Shown here: positions 6,972 to 13,468 of the stretch, piece by piece | How positions within the stretch are numbered: the stretch's first letter is position 1 | Layout: every line of letters begins with the position of its first letter | Source: a virus | IMG/VR virus record: IMGVR_UViG_3300042455_000345 | Span: 1 to 25,401 of that record | DNA length: 25,401 bases | Strand: one strand, 5' to 3' | The notes under the pieces: generated by a model | The model's database searches: none | Told to the model about the DNA's origin: nothing | The model's input: only the letters and a program-made list of their open reading frames with translations | Translations under genes and position numbers: made by a program

Positions 6972-7915
6972 TAAGGTTCACCAAATGGGTTATGTTCAGT
7001 GAAGTCTAGTACATCGTCACCTTCATCTTGAATAATGTTGTTGTCTGCCACATCTTCAAACACACTGTCTGTTGGCATATCGTCTGCTGCAGTTTCTAAT
7101 GCCCATGTTGCACCACTGGTTGCACCAATAATAGTTACACCAACTGTAAACTGACCTTTGACATTAACAACATCCAAGTGTCGACCAGGAACCGTTGTGT
7201 GTACGGTAGCTTTGGCGTTTGCAGTTGCCAATGATGAACCTTGATAAACAAACTCACCAACTGTAAATTTGCCTGTGCCATTGACAGGTACATCTAAACG
7301 TGTTCTCTTGTATGAATCAAATGCTTGTTCGTCTATCTCTGTGCGACCAGTTTGAATCAACTCATCAGATAATACGAACTGTTTCAGTTTCAATGCATAA
7401 ACATAAACATTGCCACCACGTCCACGACCTAATGTGTAGAACATTGCTTGGTCATTTTCATGTTCAACAAAAGTTATTTCAAAAAAGTTTTGCATCAATG
7501 GAATGTAAATTAAATCACCTTCCATTGGGCGGTTTGGTCCAGTGTTAATAACTAAGTCACCAAGTCTAGGTATACTATAGTTTGTGGCACCAGAGGCATA
7601 TTTAAATCTACGGCGAGAAATCAGTAGTGTTATTTCATCTCGAATCTCAAGACCAAACTTAGAAATAAAGTCTTGTTCACCATCCATGCCTGTAACATTT
7701 TCCAAGTAGACTTCAATTGGAAATGCAACTGTATATTGTTTTAGTGGGTCTTCACCATACAAAGGGTCTGCACCATTCGGGTCTGCACTAGATCGTGGTA
7801 GATAAAACACGTCCATACCATACTGTTGCATGGCCTCAATTACCAAGTCTTCAACTAGTAGTTGTTCTTGAGTAATTCCTGTTGGAAATGGTTGAAAGTA
7901 AAAATTTGTAGGCAT
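6971..7915 (-). CDS. gp14: Neck protein, T4 gp14-like, with an inserted beta domain
   Basis: The 314-aa protein is the second neck protein, which joins the filled head to the tail. Its N-terminus MPTNFYFQPF, with EQLLVEDLVIEAMQQYGMDVFYLPR following, is typical of gp14. The conserved core continues through LGDLVINTGPNRPMEGDLIYIPL at about 118-140 and the C-terminal tail DNNIIQDEGDDVLDFTEHNP fits marine relatives. It is longer than T4 gp14 (256 aa). The extra length includes residues about 205-275, a Gly/Val/Thr-rich segment (GEFVYQGSSLATANAKATV ... GVTIIGATSGATW) like domains found in other phage structural proteins. The gene lies 3 bases after the gp13 stop. Confidence 0.94.
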   Translation of the reverse strand: MPTNFYFQPFPTGITQEQLLVEDLVIEAMQQYGMDVFYLPRSSADPNGADPLYGEDPLKQYTVAFPIEVYLENVTGMDGEQDFISKFGLEIRDEITLLISRRRFKYASGATNYSIPRLGDLVINTGPNRPMEGDLIYIPLMQNFFEITFVEHENDQAMFYTLGRGRGGNVYVYALKLKQFVLSDELIQTGRTEIDEQAFDSYKRTRLDVPVNGTGKFTVGEFVYQGSSLATANAKATVHTTVPGRHLDVVNVKGQFTVGVTIIGATSGATWALETAADDMPTDSVFEDVADNNIIQDEGDDVLDFTEHNPFGEP

Positions 7916-7918
7916 TCA

Positions 7919-8872
7919 TCAACCAGTCAAAATTTCTGGAGGTAGTACGTTGTAGGCTTGCATCTCAGTTTCAATCTTATCGATTTCGACTTGTGCTTCA
8001 GCCATAATTCGAGGACCATCTAACGTAACTCCACCTGGCATCTGAACACCAGCAAATTTTGACAGGTTGGTACCCCACTGGTATTTAATCAAAGCCGTGG
8101 CATACTGTTTTAAAAATCTATCATCCCAAACATCAGATACACCAGTCTTTGTGGCTGTTGCAGTGGTTACACTTGTTGCTAAGTTTGTGGTTAGATATGC
8201 TTGTGTTGGTGAAATGATACGATTAACTTGTGCATCTTGTCCACTAATTGTAATGATATCACCTTCAATAATTTGTTGGTCAAATGTTGTACCAGTACCT
8301 GTGATTAGGTTTGATGTGTTTGTTGCCGTTACTGTACCAGTTAACGTTATAGTATCAGGCACTAACTTACGATAACATTCAATAACCACATATTCACCTA
8401 AAGTTGCATCACGTGACCAATCAATGTCTAAGAAGATTTTGTTTTGGTGACGATTGAATCGGTGCTGTGGGTAACCAGAGAACAACATGTTTAATGTTGT
8501 GATATGTTGCATTGTGATTTCATATGACACATAAGATACCGATGTGAAGTCATACAAATCATGTAGACGCAATTGGTAACGAAGGTCAAACATATTGATT
8601 GATGAATTAGAATCATCAAACGGAAATATTTTAGTTACAAAGATAACTGGATCAGGACAGTAAATGAATTTGCGGTCAATATCGTCTTGTGTAATTCTGT
8701 GCTTCATGTAAATCTTTTCAACACCATCAAAATGATAGTCGTGAAAAAACTGTAGTGCATCATCAATTCGGTCGTCAACTTGGTCATCATCCACGTTAAT
8801 TTGAATAACGGGAAACCCTAGTCTACGAAGACAATAATCTTTAAATTCGGTTCTTGTTACTGGTGCAGCCAT
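7919..8872 (-). CDS. gp13: Neck protein, T4 gp13-like, with an inserted Ig-like/beta domain
   Basis: The 317-aa protein is the first neck protein, which docks to the portal after packaging. The N-terminus (RTEFKDYCLRRLGFPVIQIN, then DDQVDDRIDDALQFFHDYH) and the C-terminus (VWDDRFLKQYATALIKYQWG, LPGGVTL-like MPGGVTLDG) are the standard gp13 pattern. Between the core segments IECYRKLVPD (164-173) and VWDDRF (248-253) sits an extra stretch of about 74 residues, rich in Thr, Gly and Ile (TGTVTATNTSNLITGTGTTF ... GDIITISGQ), which looks like an inserted beta-sandwich. In other gp13 proteins I recall these core segments being nearly adjacent. TATAAAAG lies upstream but overlaps the preceding stop. 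The ribosome site is weak (GAG about 8 bases upstream). Confidence 0.94.
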   Translation of the reverse strand: MAAPVTRTEFKDYCLRRLGFPVIQINVDDDQVDDRIDDALQFFHDYHFDGVEKIYMKHRITQDDIDRKFIYCPDPVIFVTKIFPFDDSNSSINMFDLRYQLRLHDLYDFTSVSYVSYEITMQHITTLNMLFSGYPQHRFNRHQNKIFLDIDWSRDATLGEYVVIECYRKLVPDTITLTGTVTATNTSNLITGTGTTFDQQIIEGDIITISGQDAQVNRIISPTQAYLTTNLATSVTTATATKTGVSDVWDDRFLKQYATALIKYQWGTNLSKFAGVQMPGGVTLDGPRIMAEAQVEIDKIETEMQAYNVLPPEILTG

Positions 8873-8883
8873 TTTTTACTCTT

Positions 8884-10110
8884 TTATACATTACCGGTGT
8901 TTGTTGATGGGAATGAACGACCTGAACCCCATATAATTCTGACTGCTCCATCAGCACCGAAAGATCCTCGTCTTCCACCACCGTTAGTGGAACCGCCGCC
9001 GCCACCACCATAAGCACCACCGGCACCGCCAGCATTCCCATCATTATTGTAAATTCCGCCGCTGGATTGGCCAGTGGCGCCGCCTGATCCGCCAAATCCG
9101 CCGCCACCTTGTGGCGATCTTGCTGTTGCACTGGCACCTTCACCCAATATACCTGTGCCACCTCCACCTCCACCAGCATTACCAGTTGTACCACCGCCTG
9201 CGCCACCACCATAACCTCCGCCAGCTGTACTGTTGGCCTCATATCCTGCTGCCCCGTAACCGCCGCCACCTGAATATCCACCAGCACCACCGCCACCGCC
9301 AGGATAATAACCGTACTGTGGTGCGTCTCCGCCATTACCACCGTTGCCGCCGCCATCGCCAGTATAACCACCACCGCTGCCACCAGAGGCTCCACCACCA
9401 CCACCATTGAACTGTCCGCCGCCGCCGCCATTACCAGCAACTGTACCGCCAGATATAAAGTAACTTTGGTTTCCCTGGCCTTCATTGCCGTAAGAACCAA
9501 CTACAACAGTATAAGAAGATCCTGGTGTTACTGATATATTATTTTTCCAACCAAGTCCACCTCCACCACCGCCGGCCGAGTCGTAATTAGAGTTCACACC
9601 GCTTGCGCCACCTCCGCTACCTATTGCAACTGCAGACACCGAAGTAACTCCAGCTGGTGCAGTCCACGAATATGTTCCAGCAGTAGTGTATGCTGTTTGA
9701 CCTTGAACTACTGTTATACTTGTATCATTGATTGTCAAGTTTGATGTTGTAGCTAATATTGTTCCAGAGGTAGAACCAGACCGGATAGAAACTGTAAATG
9801 TCTCAGCACCTTCAGTTGAAGAATCTGCAGTTGGCGTTACTGTGAAAGAACCAGCATTTGATGTGATGCTGAAAGAACCAGAAGATGTAGAAAAGTCGCC
9901 GGCATTTGAGTCTATAGACCAATAGTATGTTCCATTGGTTATATTTGCACCAGAAACATTAAGTGTTAAAGATGAACCTTCATTAATATTATTAGCTGCA
10001 GCAGTTAATGTATATGTTGGAGGTGGTGGAGCCACAGTGGTTGGCCACAAACCATCTGCTCGTAGGTCATTCATTTTACGTAATGTAAAAATATCGTTTA
10101 AAAGACTCAT
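8884..10110 (-). CDS. Glycine-rich tail-fibre adhesin with one Calx-beta-like domain
   Basis: The 408-aa protein is a probable receptor-binding tip. Residues 1-25 hold the GLWPT motif shared with two upstream genes. Residues about 33-131 form a Calx-beta-like domain (NNINEGSSLTLNVSG ... GAETFTVSIRSG). Residues about 132-210 hold PAGVTSVSAVAIGSGG and GLGWKNNISVTPGSSYTVVVG, and the rest is tens of glycines in runs ending in GADGAVRIIWGSGRSFPST. The GAVRIIWG-GR-FPS ending is common in fibre proteins of aquatic T4-like phages. Glycine runs of this kind form a polyglycine II sandwich in the gp38 adhesins of T-even and S16 phages; I infer a similar fold. It is a shorter paralogue of the 534-aa protein at 10468-12072. 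Codons for glycine make the minus strand G-rich here. Confidence 0.85.
   Translation of the reverse strand: MSLLNDIFTLRKMNDLRADGLWPTTVAPPPPTYTLTAAANNINEGSSLTLNVSGANITNGTYYWSIDSNAGDFSTSSGSFSITSNAGSFTVTPTADSSTEGAETFTVSIRSGSTSGTILATTSNLTINDTSITVVQGQTAYTTAGTYSWTAPAGVTSVSAVAIGSGGGASGVNSNYDSAGGGGGGLGWKNNISVTPGSSYTVVVGSYGNEGQGNQSYFISGGTVAGNGGGGGQFNGGGGGASGGSGGGYTGDGGGNGGNGGDAPQYGYYPGGGGGAGGYSGGGGYGAAGYEANSTAGGGYGGGAGGGTTGNAGGGGGGTGILGEGASATARSPQGGGGFGGSGGATGQSSGGIYNNDGNAGGAGGAYGGGGGGSTNGGGRRGSFGADGAVRIIWGSGRSFPSTNTGNV
9718..10016 (-). repeat. Calx-beta-like domain repeat, copy in 408-aa adhesin
   Basis: This is a 299-base unit with two further copies of exactly the same length at 11377-11675 and 11686-11984. 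It encodes the segment from AAANNINEGS to SNLTINDTS. Confidence 0.88.
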
Positions 10111-10156
10111 TTGTTTTGCTCTGTTGTTTTGTTATTGATTAATCAAATCACATTTT

Positions 10157-10453
10157 TTATATCTGTGTGGCCAAAAATTCTTCTAGTTTTTTCTTTTGAT
10201 TATCATATTCTGTTTTTTCTTCTTCGGTCATTTCTCGCACTGACCAAACATCCATGCAAACACCATCTACTATTGTATAAACAGGCGTATCATCTAAAAC
10301 AATTTGGTAACTACTAGGTTTAGGACGCTCAACACGGGTGAACGGTATCCAATTGGATGGTACTGAACCAAAAGATTGAATTAAATTACTTTCATACGCA
10401 GGATGGTTTTTTATTAAACCGTTTTCAGTTTCAATATAAAGTTGTTCTTGCAT
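10157..10453 (-). CDS. 98-aa protein between the two glycine-rich adhesins, possible fibre-assembly factor
   Basis: The small soluble protein starts MQEQLYIETENGLIKNHPA and continues with NLIQSFGSVPSNWIPFTRVERP, a Tyr/Val-rich middle, VDGVCMDVWSVREMT, and a charged helix EEEKTEYDNQKKKLEEFLA at the C-terminus. It has no signal peptide or membrane segment. The pattern (a short protein with a charged C-terminal helix next to tail-fibre genes) recalls small tail-fibre assembly/chaperone proteins, and I recall similar HPA-x-x-x-NL-x-x-x-FG-x-x-P proteins beside fibre genes of aquatic myoviruses. The reading frame stays open to 10516, but the ATG at 10451-10453 is chosen because AAGGAG at 10460-10465 lies 6 bases upstream. 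This start also removes the overlap with the preceding gene. Function is inference from context. Confidence 0.82.
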   Translation of the reverse strand: MQEQLYIETENGLIKNHPAYESNLIQSFGSVPSNWIPFTRVERPKPSSYQIVLDDTPVYTIVDGVCMDVWSVREMTEEEKTEYDNQKKKLEEFLATQI

Positions 10454-10459
10454 TTTGTT

Positions 10460-10465
10460 CTCCTT
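10460..10465 (-). promoter_or_regulatory. Start-deciding ribosome binding site AAGGAG
   Basis: This perfect Shine-Dalgarno sequence, 6 bases before the ATG at 10451-10453, fixes the start of the 98-aa protein and excludes the upstream in-frame ATG at 10516. Confidence 0.85.
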
Positions 10466-10467
10466 TT

Positions 10468-12072
10468 TTATTGATCTGTGGTAAGTGTAGATGGGAATGA
10501 ACGACCGGTGCCCCATATAATTCTGACTGCTCCATTTGCGCCGGCGCCAGTTGTCCCACCGTAAGTGCCACCGCCGCCACCGCCGTAGCCGCCGCCTGAA
10601 TTATTTACTGTATAATAATTTGGCGGAGAATATGTAGTTCCAGTACCGTTGGTTCCTCCGCTACCAGCATTGCCTCCATACACTGTTCCACTCGACTGCC
10701 CATTTACTGGAGTAGATGTTCCTGATCCAGATGCCCCTTGTCCTAGAATGCCCACTCCGCCGCCACCGGCTGCAGAATTAGGATACCCGCCGCCGACTCG
10801 AACGCCGGAACTGCCACCACCTGCTCCGCCACCACTTGGTGCTGCTTGACCCGATTCTACTCCTGCTACATAAGTTCCATTTCCTCCTCGGCCACCATCG
10901 CCAGCATATCCGGCGGCACCACCACCACCGCCACCTACTCCAGTGCCTTCGCCTCTGCCGCCGCCGCCGCCGGAACCACCACCATCCCCTGTGTAGGATC
11001 CGCCTGCAGTAGTTGCAGTTTCACCGGTACTGGTGAAAGACGAGCCACCTGCACCGCCTGCGCCACGAACCGTACCCGAATTAATGAAATAACTTTCACC
11101 ACCCCCATTACCATTTGCTGGGCCAGTAATTGAAGTTCCGCCTGTACCAACTACTACTGTATAACCTGTTCCTGGTGTTACTGATATATTATTTTTCCAA
11201 CCTAATCCACCGCCACCGCCACCGCCTCCTGCAACTTGAAACGAGGCGCCAGCGCCTGAACCTCCCGAACCACCAGCGCCAACAGCAACGACACTAACGG
11301 CAGTAACACCAGCTGGTGCTATCCAAGTATAAGTTCCTACTGATGTGTATGCTGCTTGACCAATAACTGCAGTTATACTTGTATCGTTAATTGTTAAGTT
11401 TGATGTTGTAGCCAATATGGTACCAGAAGTAGAACCAGACCTAATTGATACTGTGAATGTTTCAGCACCTTCAGTTGAAGAATCGGCCGTTGGTGTTACT
11501 GTAAATGAACCAGCATTTGATGTTATGGTGAATGAACCAGAAGATGTTCCAAAATCACCAGCGTTTGAATCAATAGACCAATAGTATGTTCCATTAACAA
11601 TATTTGAACCAGAAACATTAATTGTTAGTGCCGATCCTTCGTTAATATTATTAGCTGCAGGAGTTAATGTATATGATGGTGTCAAACTTGTATCGTTAAT
11701 TGTTAAGTTTGATGTTGTCGCTAATATTGTTCCAGAAGTAGAACCTGATCTAATTGATACTGTAAATGTTTCAGCACCTTCTGTTGTTAAGTCAGCCGTT
11801 GGTGTTACTGTAAATGAACCAGCATTTGATGTAATCGTGAATGAACCGGAAGATGTTCCAAAATCACCAGCGTTTGAATCAATAGTCCAGTAATATGTTC
11901 CATTAGTAATACCATCACCTGTTACGTTAAGTGTTAAGGCTGAACCCTCATTTATGTTGTTTGCTGCTGGAGTTAATGCATATGAAAGTACCGCAGTTGG
12001 CCACAACCCAGCAAGTCTTCTGCTTCGGTGTTCGTAACCCCAAAGAGGGCCTGTAATATTTGTTTCTGCCAT
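10468..12072 (-). CDS. Glycine-rich tail-fibre adhesin with two Calx-beta-like domains
   Basis: The 534-aa protein is a longer paralogue of the 408-aa protein at 8884-10110. The N-terminus ends in RRLAGLWPT at about 17-25. Two nearly identical Calx-beta-like domains follow (about 30-131 and 133-234), each with NNINEGSALT and GAETFTVSIRSGSTSGTI. Next come PAGVTAVSVVAVGAGG, a glycine-rich region with GLGWKNNISVTPGTGYTVVVG, and a long glycine-run body ending in GANGAVRIIWGTGRSFPST. The likely role is a surface-exposed receptor-binding fibre tip. The duplicated domain acts as a length spacer, and its copies are similar at the DNA level, so copy number probably changes by recombination. There is no recognisable ribosome site before the ATG, six bases after the stop of the propeller gene. 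Confidence 0.85.
   Translation of the reverse strand: MAETNITGPLWGYEHRSRRLAGLWPTAVLSYALTPAANNINEGSALTLNVTGDGITNGTYYWTIDSNAGDFGTSSGSFTITSNAGSFTVTPTADLTTEGAETFTVSIRSGSTSGTILATTSNLTINDTSLTPSYTLTPAANNINEGSALTINVSGSNIVNGTYYWSIDSNAGDFGTSSGSFTITSNAGSFTVTPTADSSTEGAETFTVSIRSGSTSGTILATTSNLTINDTSITAVIGQAAYTSVGTYTWIAPAGVTAVSVVAVGAGGSGGSGAGASFQVAGGGGGGGGLGWKNNISVTPGTGYTVVVGTGGTSITGPANGNGGGESYFINSGTVRGAGGAGGSSFTSTGETATTAGGSYTGDGGGSGGGGGRGEGTGVGGGGGGAAGYAGDGGRGGNGTYVAGVESGQAAPSGGGAGGGSSGVRVGGGYPNSAAGGGGVGILGQGASGSGTSTPVNGQSSGTVYGGNAGSGGTNGTGTTYSPPNYYTVNNSGGGYGGGGGGTYGGTTGAGANGAVRIIWGTGRSFPSTLTTDQ
11377..11675 (-). repeat. Calx-beta-like domain repeat, second copy in 534-aa adhesin
   Basis: A 299-base unit, very similar to 11686-11984 (offset 309 bases, i.e. 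103 codons) and to 9718-10016 in the paralogous gene. Confidence 0.9.
11686..11984 (-). repeat. Calx-beta-like domain repeat, first copy in 534-aa adhesin
   Basis: A 299-base unit. The most divergent part is at its right end (GDGITNGTYYWTI against SNIVNGTYYWSI in the other copy). Confidence 0.88.
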
Positions 12073-12078
12073 TGTTTA

Positions 12079-13458
12079 TTATACCGTTGTAGTTGAAGAA
12101 GTTGCAGTATGGTCACTTACAGTAAACGTAACCGATCCAACAGTTAATCCACCTGTGATAAGTGTATGTGAAGGATTGCTACCAATACTAAGAGAAACCG
12201 CTTGGGTTGGAAAATCAGCACTGCCATAAACAATAGATCGGCCACCAACTGTATATGTACCTGTTTTTGTACCATCCGTAGGCAACTTATAAACAATAGA
12301 ATCTTGATCGGTAGTATTAGTTGCAGATCCTGCACCATAAAAATCACCAGTATTATCTAAATCTAATACTGTTCTGAAATCACTATCGGTTGTATTAACT
12401 TTATTAACAACTCTTTGCCATTGGAGTGTGCCACTTGAATCGTGTTTCATTATGACTGACCGATTGTCACTCCCAGAAGGATAATACGAACCAGTATAAG
12501 AATTGCCTGTGTTATCAGTAACAGTAGCTGATCCAAATGAGCCAGCAGCATCGTAAATTTTTCCCCAAACTACAGATGATCCACTCGAATTTACTTTGGC
12601 TGTATATACTGAATAATATGAACCGTAATGACCACCAGTGATATATATGTTATTACTACTATCTAATGATATACCTTGGCCAAGCACATAACCACTGCTG
12701 GAAGATATACCAGCTTGCCACACTGAACTGCCAGCTGAATTAATTTTTACAATATAATGTTGGTTAACAGTGGAACTGCCACCACCAGAAGTGGAATATC
12801 CAGACATTAAAACATTATCTGAAGAATCTATAACCAAATCAGAGCCAGTACTTGTGCGAGCATCAAAATTTATTGACCATTGACCTGTTCCACTCGAATC
12901 AAGTTTAAGTAAATATGCAATTTGACCACTGTTTATTGGAAATCCTTGAGAAGTACCTATAATATAAGCATTTCCTGTACTATCAACAGCTATTCCATTT
13001 GCCTGCAAGTTTTCAGCACTAGATGCTGCATAAAAACGTTTTTGGTATAAAATTGATCCAGTAGAATCTGTTTTAATTACAAATCCAGAGTAGTATCCAC
13101 CAAGAACATAACCACCAGTCATATAAACATTATTGGAACTATCAATAAACAATGAACCTCCAGAAAAGCCAAAAGATGTGCTTGAAGAAGAATTTGTATA
13201 TTTTTTTTGAAATTGTATAGTACCAGCTGAATTATATTTTACTAAAACTATATCAGTAGAATTTAAAAGGCTAAGACAATAAACGTTTCCAGAAGAGTCT
13301 ACTTTTACAGAACCATAAAATTCATTAGTGCTAGTTGTTGATAAAGTTGAAATCCATTGTGTATTTGGTAAAGCTGCACTAGTAAAAATAGTTGGCCACA
13401 ACCCACTAGCTCTCTGATTATAGTGATTTTGAGTTGTTAATATTCCACTAATTGCCAT
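12079..13458 (-). CDS. Predicted seven-bladed beta-propeller fibre protein
   Basis: In this 459-aa protein, residues 17-23 read ASGLWPT, the motif also found at the N-terminus of the two glycine-rich adhesins. Residues about 48-396 contain seven repeats, each with a core like hydrophobic-x-D-SS-x-N-hydrophobic-Y-hydrophobic-x-G followed by hydrophobic-x-K-hydrophobic-(N/D)-S-x-G. The blades begin near residues 48, 99, 153, 205, 259, 308 and 361. This is the SBBP-type beta-propeller repeat pattern. Residues about 400-459 are a Thr/Ser-rich beta tail ending in many threonines. The likely role is a receptor-binding or carbohydrate-binding virion protein. No enzymatic residues are recognisable. 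The next gene starts within 6 bases of its stop. Confidence 0.82.
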   Translation of the reverse strand: MAISGILTTQNHYNQRASGLWPTIFTSAALPNTQWISTLSTTSTNEFYGSVKVDSSGNVYCLSLLNSTDIVLVKYNSAGTIQFQKKYTNSSSSTSFGFSGGSLFIDSSNNVYMTGGYVLGGYYSGFVIKTDSTGSILYQKRFYAASSAENLQANGIAVDSTGNAYIIGTSQGFPINSGQIAYLLKLDSSGTGQWSINFDARTSTGSDLVIDSSDNVLMSGYSTSGGGSSTVNQHYIVKINSAGSSVWQAGISSSSGYVLGQGISLDSSNNIYITGGHYGSYYSVYTAKVNSSGSSVVWGKIYDAAGSFGSATVTDNTGNSYTGSYYPSGSDNRSVIMKHDSSGTLQWQRVVNKVNTTDSDFRTVLDLDNTGDFYGAGSATNTTDQDSIVYKLPTDGTKTGTYTVGGRSIVYGSADFPTQAVSLSIGSNPSHTLITGGLTVGSVTFTVSDHTATSSTTTV

Positions 13459-13468
13459 AATGATTCTC

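Noticed and set aside
8873-8895. TATAAAAG upstream of gp13 as a late promoter
   Set aside because: It matches the late box in only six of eight bases and overlaps the preceding stop codon; I could not separate it from chance.
8841-9500. A 219-residue minus-strand open frame rich in Val and Ala
   Set aside because: It is a shifted reading of the glycine codons of the 408-aa adhesin and has no independent ribosome site.
10135-10146. A 12-base perfect palindrome TTGATTAATCAA between the 408-aa and 98-aa genes
   Set aside because: It is AT-rich and short, expected by chance in this composition, and has no second copy nearby that I could see.
10454-10516. Upstream ATG extending the 98-aa protein by 21 residues
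   Set aside because: It would overlap the 534-aa gene, while the ATG at 10451-10453 has a perfect ribosome site.
8884-12072. A diversity-generating retroelement acting on the adhesin genes
   Set aside because: There is no reverse transcriptase gene in the window. The repeats are whole-domain duplications, not a template/variable pair with adenine-specific changes.
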